DNA from: Endozoicomonas euniceicola
GTDB lineage: Bacteria; Pseudomonadota; Gammaproteobacteria; Pseudomonadales; Endozoicomonadaceae
Reading direction: 5' to 3'
Assembly: GCF_025562755.1 (NCBI RefSeq)
Contig: NZ_CP103300.1
Span: 372,001-436,000, forward strand
DNA length: 64,000 nt
Positions 42,800-52,800 of the stretch are shown in pieces. The notes beneath the pieces are model-generated. The model was not told the origin of the DNA, made no database searches, and worked only from the letters and a program-made list of their open reading frames with translations. A program made the position numbers and the translations under genes. Each line of letters opens with the position of its first letter. The first letter of the stretch is position 1.

Positions 42800-44023
42800 A
42801 TGCAGTCAATTTTGAAATGTTGTGCTGGCCTCGATGTTCACAAGATGATGGTCATGGCGACTGTTCAGACCGAAGACGAGAACGGCGAAATCAAAGAGAT
42901 CACTCAATCGTTCAAGACGTATCGACGTGAACGCAGGAAGCTTCGCGATTTCCTGGTGAAACATCAGGTTGAGCTCGTAGTCATGGAAAGCACTGGCGTT
43001 TACTGGAAATGCGTTCACGAAACTCTGATTAAAGCAGGCCTCAAGGTCTGGGTTGTCAATGCCCGTCACGTCAAGAATGTGCCCGGTCGCAAGACCGATG
43101 TCCAGGACAGTCAGTGGCTGGCAACACTGGGTCGGTGTGGTTTGCTTCGCCCCAGCTTTGTACCGCCTCCTGATATCGAGCAGCTGAGGTTGCTGTTTCG
43201 CCGTCGTCAGAAACTGGTGGGGCAGCTTGCCGGTGAAAAGACCCGTCTGCATAAAGTTCTGGACGACGCCGGTATCCGTCTCGGTGGTGTAGTGAGTGAC
43301 ATACATGGCAAGTCCGCACAGGAAATGATTCAGGGGCTGATTGATGGCCTGCCTCCGCAAGAGCTGGTGAAGTTTGCCCGTGGCAAGCTGAAGAGCAAAA
43401 CCAAAGAGTTATTCGACAGCATGGAAGGCTCCCTGTCTTCAGCACACCTGACAGTGCTTAAGAGCATCCGGAAACATATTCAGTACCTGGATGATGAGGT
43501 TGCTGAATTGGATGCAGGAATACGCAATATTGTACAAACTCAGTACCGGGAACCCTGGCAGCTATTGCAAACCCTTCCTGGAGTCGATGAGATCGCAGCA
43601 GCAGGGTTGATTGCTGAGATCGGTGATGACATGAGTGCCTTTGGCAGCCGGGAGTCTCTGGCATCCTGGGCAGGCCTCTGTCCGGGTAACAATGAAAGCG
43701 CCGGTAAGCGTAAGAGTGGTAAAACTCGTAAGGGCAACCAGTCCTTACGACGGCTGATGTGTGAGATAAGTCAGGCAGCTGTAAAGACCAAAAGTCAGTT
43801 TAAAGGCAAGCACCAGAGCCTGACCATTCGCCGAGGATATAAGCGCAGCATCATTGCCATCGGACATAAAATGTTGCGGGTGATCTACTGCATCCTCACT
43901 AAGCTTACGCCCTACAAGGATCCAGAGATTGATTACGAAGCACTGACGGTTCGCAGGAATGCACCGCGCTGGTTACAGATGCTCCAGAAATATAATTATC
44001 TGCCGGCTTTAACCAAAGAATAA
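42800..44023 (+). CDS. IS110-family transposase, copy 2
   Basis: Its 407 residues are the same as in copy 1, with all DEDD residues intact. The short 84-bp 3' non-coding end follows. Since copy 3 lies directly downstream, a transcript of this gene could continue into the next left end. Confidence 0.95.
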   Translation: MQSILKCCAGLDVHKMMVMATVQTEDENGEIKEITQSFKTYRRERRKLRDFLVKHQVELVVMESTGVYWKCVHETLIKAGLKVWVVNARHVKNVPGRKTDVQDSQWLATLGRCGLLRPSFVPPPDIEQLRLLFRRRQKLVGQLAGEKTRLHKVLDDAGIRLGGVVSDIHGKSAQEMIQGLIDGLPPQELVKFARGKLKSKTKELFDSMEGSLSSAHLTVLKSIRKHIQYLDDEVAELDAGIRNIVQTQYREPWQLLQTLPGVDEIAAAGLIAEIGDDMSAFGSRESLASWAGLCPGNNESAGKRKSGKTRKGNQSLRRLMCEISQAAVKTKSQFKGKHQSLTIRRGYKRSIIAIGHKMLRVIYCILTKLTPYKDPEIDYEALTVRRNAPRWLQMLQKYNYLPALTKE

Positions 44024-44078
44024 AAACTCATCCGAGGCTGCGAGTGAGAACCTTGCCTGTCGATGAGGGTGGAGTGCT

Positions 44079-44107
44079 TTGCGAGTTCGGAGCTCTATTT
44101 TCATAGT
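44079..44107 (+). promoter_or_regulatory. Possible promoter at the IS right end
   Basis: TTGCGA, a 17-base spacer and CATAGT, four of six bases each against the sigma-70 consensus, at the very end of copy 2, reading into the left end of copy 3. Known IS110 elements form a promoter for the bridge RNA at the joined ends; here the whole box lies in the right end. Confidence 0.35.
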
Positions 44108-44390
44108 AAACGTTCATGGCCGGTAACTGGCCACCCCGAAGCATGAAAATGTTGAAGTCTTCATCCAGACTTGGAGTGGGCGGCAAGGCCTGATCATGGT
44201 CGACAAATTTTTCAGAGGCTTTTGACCCTGAATCCAAACTGACCTGGACGGATCGCTCGTACCCCTAATCGTTTCCCGTCTTACGACGTTGAACGGATAG
44301 TAAAAAGACCTCTGCCGATCCTCGGCTTATGGCCCACGATCAATCCATCAGACCTTGCCATCTTCCATGATCCATAGGGAGATTAGTCTG
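44108..44390 (+). ncRNA. Candidate bridge RNA region, IS copy 3
   Basis: The only left end in the window with an IS right end immediately upstream, so the most likely of the three to be transcribed from a junction promoter. Confidence 0.4.
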
Positions 44391-45614
44391 ATGCAGTCAA
44401 TTTTGAAATGTTGTGCTGGCCTCGATGTTCACAAGATGATGGTCATGGCGACTGTTCAGACCGAAGACGAGAACGGCGAAATCAAAGAGATCACTCAATC
44501 GTTCAAGACGTATCGACGTGAACGCAGGAAGCTTCGCGATTTCCTGGTGAAACATCAGGTTGAGCTCGTAGTCATGGAAAGCACTGGCGTTTACTGGAAA
44601 TGCGTTCACGAAACTCTGATTAAAGCAGGCCTCAAGGTCTGGGTTGTCAATGCCCGTCACGTCAAGAATGTGCCCGGTCGCAAGACCGATGTCCAGGACA
44701 GTCAGTGGCTGGCAACACTGGGTCGGTGTGGTTTGCTTCGCCCCAGCTTTGTACCGCCTCCTGATATCGAGCAGCTGAGGTTGCTGTTTCGCCGTCGTCA
44801 GAAACTGGTGGGGCAGCTTGCCGGTGAAAAGACCCGTCTGCATAAAGTTCTGGACGACGCCGGTATCCGTCTCGGTGGTGTAGTGAGTGACATACATGGC
44901 AAGTCCGCACAGGAAATGATTCAGGGGCTGATTGATGGCCTGCCTCCGCAAGAGCTGGTGAAGTTTGCCCGTGGCAAGCTGAAGAGCAAAACCAAAGAGT
45001 TATTCGACAGCATGGAAGGCTCCCTGTCTTCAGCACACCTGACAGTGCTTAAGAGCATCCGGAAACATATTCAGTACCTGGATGATGAGGTTGCTGAATT
45101 GGATGCAGGAATACGCAATATTGTACAAACTCAGTACCGGGAACCCTGGCAGCTATTGCAAACCCTTCCTGGAGTCGATGAGATCGCAGCAGCAGGGTTG
45201 ATTGCTGAGATCGGTGATGACATGAGTGCCTTTGGCAGCCGGGAGTCTCTGGCATCCTGGGCAGGCCTCTGTCCGGGTAACAATGAAAGCGCCGGTAAGC
45301 GTAAGAGTGGTAAAACTCGTAAGGGCAACCAGTCCTTACGACGGCTGATGTGTGAGATAAGTCAGGCAGCTGTAAAGACCAAAAGTCAGTTTAAAGGCAA
45401 GCACCAGAGCCTGACCATTCGCCGAGGATATAAGCGCAGCATCATTGCCATCGGACATAAAATGTTGCGGGTGATCTACTGCATCCTCACTAAGCTTACG
45501 CCCTACAAGGATCCAGAGATTGATTACGAAGCACTGACGGTTCGCAGGAATGCACCGCGCTGGTTACAGATGCTCCAGAAATATAATTATCTGCCGGCTT
45601 TAACCAAAGAATAA
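44391..45614 (+). CDS. IS110-family transposase, copy 3
   Basis: The same 407-residue protein as copies 1 and 2. It is the last gene before the minus-strand RING-ankyrin gene 3 spacer and is convergent with that gene. Confidence 0.95.
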   Translation: MQSILKCCAGLDVHKMMVMATVQTEDENGEIKEITQSFKTYRRERRKLRDFLVKHQVELVVMESTGVYWKCVHETLIKAGLKVWVVNARHVKNVPGRKTDVQDSQWLATLGRCGLLRPSFVPPPDIEQLRLLFRRRQKLVGQLAGEKTRLHKVLDDAGIRLGGVVSDIHGKSAQEMIQGLIDGLPPQELVKFARGKLKSKTKELFDSMEGSLSSAHLTVLKSIRKHIQYLDDEVAELDAGIRNIVQTQYREPWQLLQTLPGVDEIAAAGLIAEIGDDMSAFGSRESLASWAGLCPGNNESAGKRKSGKTRKGNQSLRRLMCEISQAAVKTKSQFKGKHQSLTIRRGYKRSIIAIGHKMLRVIYCILTKLTPYKDPEIDYEALTVRRNAPRWLQMLQKYNYLPALTKE

Positions 45615-45698
45615 AAACTCATCCGAGGCTGCGAGTGAGAACCTTGCCTGTCGATGAGGGTGGAGTGCTTTGCGAGTTCGGAGCTCTATTTTCATAGT

Positions 45699-46093
45699 AA
45701 ACGTAGCCACCTGATAATCAATAAAATTTGATCTGAGAATGAATGAAGCTCATCTGCTTTTTATAAACTATCTTTCCCGGAGCCTTTAATCACAAGTGAC
45801 AGCAAAGGACAGCAAAAAAGAAAAGGCTTCAAATGCATAAAAAAGCAATCAGCAGTGTAGTCTGAATTTCCTATGTACGGAACAAAAAGCCTCTTCCAAT
45901 ATGAACGATGGAAGTTGTTGGGGAAGTACGGAGTACCGCCTTTATTCAAAAGACGCATGGTCAGCCTGATCAGATGACCATGATCGCGCTGCACATCAAA
46001 CACACCTTCGAACTTCCTGGAGTTTGAGAAGGTAGGCGGGTCGATAAAAATCGAGCCATAGTCGTTTTTATCCCGTTCAAAGCGATGATTTAC
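45699..46093 (-). pseudogene. Spacer between IS array and gene 3 with rlmL relic
   Basis: The right part (about 45886-46092) reads on the minus strand as an rlmL 3' fragment: FIDPPTFSNSRKFEGVFDVQ, RDHGHLIRLTMRLLNKGG and NNFHRSYWKRL, as in the C-terminal methyltransferase domain of RlmL. The left part (45699-45885) is the leader originally upstream of gene 2, with the acagcaaagg 10-bp repeat. No intact gene is present. Confidence 0.75.
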
Positions 46094-46096
46094 TTA

Positions 46097-46218
46097 GGGG
46101 CGCAGCATTCAATAACTTACCGGGCTTTTGGCTGTTGGCTGTTGGCTATTAGCTGCTCATACAGCCAAAAGCCAAAAGCCAAAAGCCAACAGCGGTATAT
46201 TATGTTCTGCTGCTTCCC
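46097..46218. mobile_element. Heptamer mini-element, copy B (122 bp)
   Basis: Flanked by TTA (46094-46096 and 46219-46221). The empty site gatttacttagcactgcaag exists at 57883-57903, so the insertion is exact. Orientation is opposite to copies A and D. Confidence 0.95.
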
Positions 46219-46245
46219 TTAGCACTGCAAGTCGTATTTAGCCAG

Positions 46246-49080
46246 TTATTGGTCTGACGGTTGACAATTCTCCTCGGCAGCGGTCAGAAGTTCCGCGCAC
46301 CCGGTCTGGCCGCTCCAGTTAGCGGTGCGCAGCGGAGTGTCACCATTCGTCGTCAGGGCAGCCTTAACATTCGCCCCAGCCTTGATCAGAAGCTCCACGC
46401 ACCCGGTACGACCTTTCAGGGCAGCGATGTGCAGAGGAGTGGCACCATCCGCCGTCCGGGCAGCATCAACATCCGCCCCGGCCTTGATCAGAAGTTCCAT
46501 GCATTCGGTATGACCGCCTTGGGCAGCGATGTGCAGATGAGTGACACCATCCGTCGTCCGGGCAGCATCAACATCCGCCCCAGCCTTGATCAGAAGTTCC
46601 ACGCACCTGGTATGACCGTCTTGGGCAGCGATGTGCAGAGGAGTGACACCATCCGTCGGGGCAGCATCAACAACCGCCCGAGCCTTGATCAGAAGTTCCA
46701 CGCACTCAGTACGACCATTCTCGGCAGCGAAATACAGAGGAGTGACACCATCCATTGCCCGGCGAGCATCAACAGCCGCCCCAGCCTTGATCAGAACTTT
46801 CAGGCACTCGGTATGACCTTTGTGGGCAGCGAGGTGCAGAGGAGTGGCACCATCCGCCGTCAGGACAGCATCAACAACCGCCTCGGCGTTGATCAGAAGT
46901 TCCACGCACTGCTTATGACCATTCAGGACAGCAGCGTGCAACAAACTGATGCCGGAACCCGAAACAGCTGAACGAAACTGTTCATTGACAATACTACTGT
47001 CTATTTCCAGCAGACGCTGCAGTGTTTCCAAATCCCCGTTACGAGCAACATTCAGAGGCAAGGATTCACAGAATTCAGAGTCTTCATAAAGCTTGCTGCC
47101 GTTCACTCGCACCAGCGGCAAAGCTCTTTGCCGACAATAAGCACACCGTGATGCAAGAGCCTTAGCCGGAGCCTGCTCCCTAAGCCATCCGGCAATGCAC
47201 TCCAGATGATATTGGTGATTACAGTTCGTCTTGACGACCGAAATATCTCCTAAGTCATTCATGCAGATGGAGCACCTGTCGCCCTGTAACTTCTCATTTC
47301 CTTCTGCAGCGGTTGAGCGCCCCCCCGCTACTGAAATACCAGCTTCTGGCTTTTCCTTTTTGCAAGGTCCGTGGCAAGGTGAGCAGTCGATAGTCTTGCT
47401 GTATGTATGTTTATCGTTGTCGGGTGGCTCTTCCCCCTCATCGCCTTTCTTCCAGCCACTCTCATTTTTATTGCCCCGGGAAACTTTGTTTCGGGGGACG
47501 TTTGAATTTGAGCCTTCTTGACTGTCTGCTGCCTCAGATGAACTGGCTTTGCTTTTTTTCTGATTCTGGCCTCCGCCTTCCTGATGGGGTACCTGCCTCT
47601 CATCGTACTGGCTTGAAAGATCAGCTGACAACATCGCCCGGAACTGACGCACCAGCGTTTCAAGACCAGAAACCAGAAACTCAGTTTGTTTTGTTGACAC
47701 GCTAATGTCGTCTGTTTCCAGCTGCAACGGCTGTTCCAGCCGTCTTCTCAATGCCTGGTAAACCAAACCCGCGTCCGTAAGTCGCCACCGGTCGTAGAAC
47801 AGGGCTTCTTCATGTGTCAGCTCACCGGGAACAATGAGAATGCTCTGATAGTCAGTGTTTACCTGGTGTTGAGACAGCGACTGTTTCAGGGCGTCATCAT
47901 CACGCTGCCACAGCTCCCGGTCATCAGTAGCCAGCGATGCCTTCAGGAATGACAAAATCCCCGGGGAACCCTGATCGTTTTCCGTTATTCCGGTTGCGGA
48001 TGTATCCAAATCAGTCAGGTATTCAAGGTCAGCGGCAATCAGCATGATCCTGTTATCAAGAATCCGGGCCAGGTCACCATGACCCTGGGCTATGGCCTGT
48101 TGCATTTTTTTTCGGAGGATTTTTAACAGCTGTCGTTTATTTTCCAGATTCTTCCTGATCAGTTCTTCCGCTGAATCCTGCTCCGGGTACTCCTTGTCGC
48201 CATAGATAATGATCAGTGGCTCAGGCTCGGCATCGAAGGTGTAATGAGTGCTGTCATTATCGTCATCGTCACCATCACCGCCACTCCCGGAAGCCACCAG
48301 ACTACCAGTGACGATACCTGCAATGTCCTTCAGAGCTTCGGTATCCAAAAGTGCGAGATAGCTTTGCGTCTGGATGTTGAGCAGTTTTTCGTACAAAGCA
48401 ACCAGGCTGGCACTCCGGAGAATGTTGTCCCGGGTAATAACTACCCGCATAGAGGCATCACTCACAGAAACAACAGCGGCAGGATAAGACGGTCTTTTAA
48501 CAAGTCGCTGCCAGTTAGCAATCGCCTGATCCAGCTTTCCCTCAAGCCTGTTTCTTTTTCTGTCGTTTGCCTCTCTGGAAAAAGCACCGTCAGAAAGCAA
48601 TCTGTTTTTTAACAGTGTTTTTAAAAAGGATGTCCGGGACGGTGATTCCGCCTGTAACGGGTTTTTGTGGCTTAATACGTTTCCGGGTCTGCCCGAAAAA
48701 ACAACACCGGCGCTTCCGGCAGTTGAAAAAACGGTTGACAGGAAATAGAAAAGCAAACTGTCAGAGAAAGGAGAAAAAACTGCCCTGCTATCGTCAACAG
48801 GCTTAAAACATACCTGACCTCTGTCGGCTAAAAACGAATCAGCTAAAAACGCCTTTCCTGGAAAACCTGCCGTTAAATCACTGACTGGTTTACAGATAAC
48901 ACCGTCGGTGGCAGCAAAAAGCGCTGAACTGGCAAACAGGAAGATAGTAACAAGTCGTAAAAAGTCAGCACTCAGAGATGTCAAGTAATTATGCACAAGA
49001 CGGCACTCAGCTAGTTCTCGTCCAAAAACGTAGCCACCTGATAATCGATAAAATTTGATCTGAGAATGAATGAAGCTCAT
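46246..49080 (-). CDS. RING-H2/ankyrin protein 3 (8 ankyrin repeats, altered start)
   Basis: Shortest member. The RING has the CSICMNDLGDIS variant and loses one residue before CAYC, with all eight ligands kept. Eight ankyrin repeats end in CAELLTAAEENCQPSDQ. A 44-bp deletion between two aattatgcac repeats removed the ribosome binding site used by the other copies. The normal GTG start (48996) now follows an in-frame extension beginning at an ATG at 49080, which would put 28 extra residues in front of the signal peptide. Translation may be weak, or may use the new start. The upstream spacer carries mini-element C. Confidence 0.78.
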   Translation of the reverse strand: MSFIHSQIKFYRLSGGYVFGRELAECRLVHNYLTSLSADFLRLVTIFLFASSALFAATDGVICKPVSDLTAGFPGKAFLADSFLADRGQVCFKPVDDSRAVFSPFSDSLLFYFLSTVFSTAGSAGVVFSGRPGNVLSHKNPLQAESPSRTSFLKTLLKNRLLSDGAFSREANDRKRNRLEGKLDQAIANWQRLVKRPSYPAAVVSVSDASMRVVITRDNILRSASLVALYEKLLNIQTQSYLALLDTEALKDIAGIVTGSLVASGSGGDGDDDDNDSTHYTFDAEPEPLIIIYGDKEYPEQDSAEELIRKNLENKRQLLKILRKKMQQAIAQGHGDLARILDNRIMLIAADLEYLTDLDTSATGITENDQGSPGILSFLKASLATDDRELWQRDDDALKQSLSQHQVNTDYQSILIVPGELTHEEALFYDRWRLTDAGLVYQALRRRLEQPLQLETDDISVSTKQTEFLVSGLETLVRQFRAMLSADLSSQYDERQVPHQEGGGQNQKKSKASSSEAADSQEGSNSNVPRNKVSRGNKNESGWKKGDEGEEPPDNDKHTYSKTIDCSPCHGPCKKEKPEAGISVAGGRSTAAEGNEKLQGDRCSICMNDLGDISVVKTNCNHQYHLECIAGWLREQAPAKALASRCAYCRQRALPLVRVNGSKLYEDSEFCESLPLNVARNGDLETLQRLLEIDSSIVNEQFRSAVSGSGISLLHAAVLNGHKQCVELLINAEAVVDAVLTADGATPLHLAAHKGHTECLKVLIKAGAAVDARRAMDGVTPLYFAAENGRTECVELLIKARAVVDAAPTDGVTPLHIAAQDGHTRCVELLIKAGADVDAARTTDGVTHLHIAAQGGHTECMELLIKAGADVDAARTADGATPLHIAALKGRTGCVELLIKAGANVKAALTTNGDTPLRTANWSGQTGCAELLTAAEENCQPSDQ

Positions 49081-49206
49081 CTGCTTTTTATAAACTATCT
49101 TTCCCGGAGCCTTTAATCACAAGTGACAGCAAAGGACAGCAAAAAAGAAAAGACCTCAAATGCGTAAAAAAAGCAATCAGCAGTGTAGTCTGAATTTCCT
49201 ATGTAA
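49081..49206. other. Leader region of gene 3
   Basis: Contains the common leader with an AT-rich tataaacta box and two copies of the gacagcaaag 10-mer. It ends at the target site of mini-element C. No gene. Confidence 0.5.
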
Positions 49207-49349
49207 GGGGCGCAGCATTCAATAACTTACCGGGCTGTTGGCTTTTGGCTATTAGCTGCTCATACAGCCAACCGCCAAAAGCCAACAGCCAACAGCCAAC
49301 AGCCAACAGCCAACAGCCAACAGCGGTATATTATGTTCTGCTGCTTCCC
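49207..49349. mobile_element. Heptamer mini-element, copy C (143 bp)
   Basis: Flanked by TAA (49204-49206 and 49350-49352). The empty site cctatgtaagtcttctcc is present at 57671-57688. It is 21 bp, three heptamers, longer than copies A and B, through extra GCCAACA units on its right arm. Confidence 0.95.
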
Positions 49350-49352
49350 TAA

Positions 49353-49558
49353 GTCTTCTCCAATATGAACGACGGAAGTTGTTGGAGAAGTACAGAGTAC
49401 CGCCTTTATTCAAACGACGCATGGCCAGCCTGATCAGATGACCATGATCGCGCTGCACATCAAACACGCCTTCGAACTTCCTGGAGTTTAAGAAGGTGGG
49501 CGGGTCGATAAAAATTGGGTCATTGTCGTTTTTATCCCGTTCAAAGCGGTGATTTATG
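49353..49558 (-). pseudogene. rlmL relic downstream of gene 4
   Basis: The minus strand reads CYINHRFERDKNDNDPIF, IDPPTFLNSRKFEGVFDVQR, then LAMRRLNKGGTLYFSNNFRR. It is the only relic here with the FSNN form found in intact RlmL, so it may be less decayed than the others. The fragment stops before the C terminus of RlmL. Confidence 0.75.
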
Positions 49559-49584
49559 TAGCACTGCAAGTCGTATTTAGCCAG

Positions 49585-49705
49585 TTATTGGTCTGGCAGT
49601 TGACAATTCTCCTCGGCAGCGGTCAGAAGTTCCGCGCACCCGGTCTGGCCGTTCCGGTTAGCGATGTGCAGCGGAGTGTCACCGTTCGTCGTCAGGGAAG
49701 CCTTA
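49585..49705 (-). pseudogene. Detached 3' end of RING-ankyrin gene 4
   Basis: Encodes ASLTTNGDTPLHIANRNGQT and on to the family C terminus ENCQLPDQ. Joined to 49863 with one TTA it continues the gene 4 frame exactly (VNVKASLTTNGD). Confidence 0.9.
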
Positions 49706-49862
49706 GGGAAGCAGCAGAACATAATATACCGCTTTTGGCTTTTGGCTTTTGGCTTTTGGCTGTTGGCTGTTGGCTGTTGGCTATTGGCGGTTGGCGGTTG
49801 GCTGTACGAGCAGCTAATAGCCAAAAGCCAACAGCCCGGTAAGTTATTGAATGCTGCACCCC
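49706..49862. mobile_element. Heptamer mini-element, copy D (157 bp), interrupting gene 4
   Basis: Flanked by TTA (49703-49705 and 49863-49865). The uninterrupted sequence gcagccttaacattcgccc is seen in gene 2 at 36334-36352. It is 35 bp, five heptamers, longer than copies A and B. The 160-bp insertion shifts the frame. Confidence 0.96.
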
Positions 49863-52800
49863 TTAACATTCACCCTGGCCTTGATCAGAAGCTCCACGCA
49901 CCCGGTACGACCTTTCAGGGTAGCGAGGTGCAAAGGAGTGGCACCATCCGCCGTCCGGGTAGCATCAACAGCCGCCCTGGCCTTGATCAGAAGCTCCACG
50001 CACCCGGTATGACCGCCTTGGGCAGCGATGTGCAGAGGAGTGCTACCATCTGTCGTCAGGGCAGCATCAACACCCGCCCCGGCCTTGATCAGAAGTTCCA
50101 CGCACCCGGTATGACCGTTCTCGGCAGCTAAGTACAGAGGAGTGCTACCATCTGCCGTCAGGGCAGCATCAACACCCGCCCCGGCCTTGATCAGAAGTTC
50201 CACGCACCCGGTATGACCGTTCTCGGCAGCGTAGGAAAGAGGGGTGGCACCATCCGTCGTCAGGGCAGCATCAACAGCCGCCCCGGCCTTGATCAGAAGC
50301 TCCACGCACTCGGTATGACCGCCTTGGGCAGCGAGGTGCAGAGGAGTGTCACCAAACGTCGTCCGGGCAGCATCAACAGCCGCCCCGGCCTTGATCAGAA
50401 GTTCCACGCACTCGGTATGACCTTTGTCGGCAGCGATGTGCAGAGAAGTGGCACCATCCGTCGTCCAGGCAGCATCAACAGCCGCCCTAGCCTTGATCAG
50501 AAGTTCCACGCACTCGATATGACCGCCATGGGCAGCGAGGTGCAAAGGAGTGGCACCACTTGTCATCCGGGCAGCATCAACAGCCGCCCCGGCCTTGATC
50601 AGAAGCTCCACGCACTCGATATGACCGCCTTCGGCAGCGAGATGCAGAGGAGTGGTACCATCCGTCGTCAGGGTAGCATCAACAGCCGCCCCAGCCTTGA
50701 TCAGAACTTTCACGCACTCGGTATGACCGCCTTGGGCAGCGATGTGCAGAGGAGTGGCGCCATTCGTCGTCTGGGCAGCATCAACATCCGCCCCAGCCTT
50801 GATCAGAAGTTCCACACACTCGGTATGATTGTTCTCGGCAGCGAAGTGCAAGGGAATGCGACCATCCGCCGTCAGGGTAGCCTTAACATCCGCCCTGGCC
50901 TTAATCAGAAGCTCCACGCACCCGTTATGACCTTTGTAGGCAGAGAGATGCAAAGGAGTGTCACCAAAAGTCGTACGGGCAGCATCAACAGCCGCCCCGG
51001 CCTTGATCAGAAGTTCCATGCACCCGGTATAACCGTACTTGGCAGCGGAGTACAGAGGAGTGGTACCATCCGTCGTCCGGACAGCATCAACAGCCGCCCC
51101 GGCCTTAATCAGAAGCTCCACGCCCCCGGTATGACCGCATTGGGCAGCGATGTGCAGAGGAGTGGCACCATTCGTCGTCAGGGCAGCATCAACAGCCGCC
51201 CCAGCCTTGATCAGAACTTTCAGGCACTCGGTATGACCGCCTTGGGCAGCGAGGTGCAGAGGAGTGGCACCATTCGTCGTCAGGGCAGCATCAACAGCCG
51301 CCCCAGCCTTGATCAGAACTTTCAGGCACTCGGTATGACCGCCTTGGGCAGCGAGGTGCAGAGGAGTGGCACCATTCGTCGTCAGGGCAGCATCAACAGC
51401 CGCCCCAGCCTTGATCAGAACTTTCAGGCACTCGGTATAACCTTTGTCGGCAGCGATGTGCAGGAGGGTGAGACCATCTGCCCTCAGGGCAGCATCAACA
51501 ACTGCCCCGGCATCAATCAGGGGTTGCAAGCACTTCGTATGACCATTCAGGACAGCAGCGTGCAACAAACTGATGTCGGAATTCGAAACAGCTAAACGAA
51601 ATTTTTTATTGGCAATACTACTGTTCTTATTCAGCAGACTCTGCAGCGTTTCCAAATCCCCCGCACGACAAGCTTGCAGAGGCAGGGATTCACAAAATTC
51701 AGAGTCTTCATCGAGCTTGCCACCGTTCACTCGCACTAGCGGCAAGGCTTTTTGTCGACAATAAGCACACGAACGTGATGCAAGAGCCGTAGCCGGAGCC
51801 TGCTCCCTAAGCCATCCGGCAATGCACTCCAGATGATATTGGTGATTACAGTTCGTCTTGACGACCGAAATAGTGCCTAAGTCATCCTTGCAGATGGAGC
51901 ACTTGTCACCCTGTAACTTCTCATTTCCTTCTGCAGCGGTTGAGCGCCCCCCCGCTACTGAAATACCAGCTTCTGGCTTTTCCTTTTTGCAAGGTCCGTG
52001 GCAAGGTGAGCAGTCGATAGTCTTGCTGTATGTATGTTTATCGTTGTCGGGTGGCTCTTCCCCCTCATCGCCTTTCTTCCAGCCACTCTCATTTTTATTG
52101 CCCCGGGAAACTTTGTTTCGGGGGACGTTTGAATTTGAGCCTTCTTGACTGACTGCTGCCTCAGATGAACTGGCCTTGCGTTTTTTCTGATTCTGGCCTC
52201 CGCCTTCCTGGTGGGGTACCTGCCTCTCATCGTACTGGCTTGAAAGATCAGCTGACAACATCGCCCGGAACTGACGCACCAGTGTTTCAAGACCAGAAAC
52301 CAGAAACTCAGTTTGTTTTGTTGACACGCTAATGTCGTCTGTTTCCAGCTGCAACTGCTGTTCCAGCCGTCTTCTCAATGCCTGGTAAACCAAACCCGCG
52401 TCCGTAAGTCGCCACCAGTCGTAGAACAGGGCTTCTTCATGTGTCAGCTCACCGGGAACAATGAGAATGCTCTGATAGTCAGTGTTTACGTGGTGTTGAG
52501 ACAGCGACTGTTTCAGGGCGTCATCATCACGCTGCCACAGCTCCCGGTCATCAGTAGCCAGCGATGCCCTCAGGAATGACAAAATCCCCGGGGAACCCTG
52601 ATCGTTTTCCGTTATTCCGGTTGCGGATGTATCCAAATCAGTCAGGTATTCAAGGTCAGCGGCAATCAGCATGATCCTGTTATCAAGAATCCGGGCCAGG
52701 TCACCATGACCCCGGGCTATGGCCTGTTGCATTTTTTTTCGGAGGATTTTTAACAGTTGTCGTTTATTTTCCAGATTCTTCCTGATCAGTTCTTCCGCTG

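Larger units (their letters stand above)
42517..44107 (+). mobile_element. IS110-family element, copy 2
   Basis: Same 1591-bp sequence as copy 1, in the same orientation. Its right end abuts copy 3 directly, so the pair has the head-to-tail form of an excised circle junction. Confidence 0.92.
44108..45698 (+). mobile_element. IS110-family element, copy 3
   Basis: Third copy, directly joined to copy 2 with no host DNA between. On its right the host sequence resumes as aaacgtagccacc, matching the empty site in the other spacers. Confidence 0.92.

Noticed and set aside
44028..44237. Small minus-strand frame in the IS left end
   Set aside because: Lies in the presumed bridge RNA region, has no family match and appears only by chance in the non-coding end.
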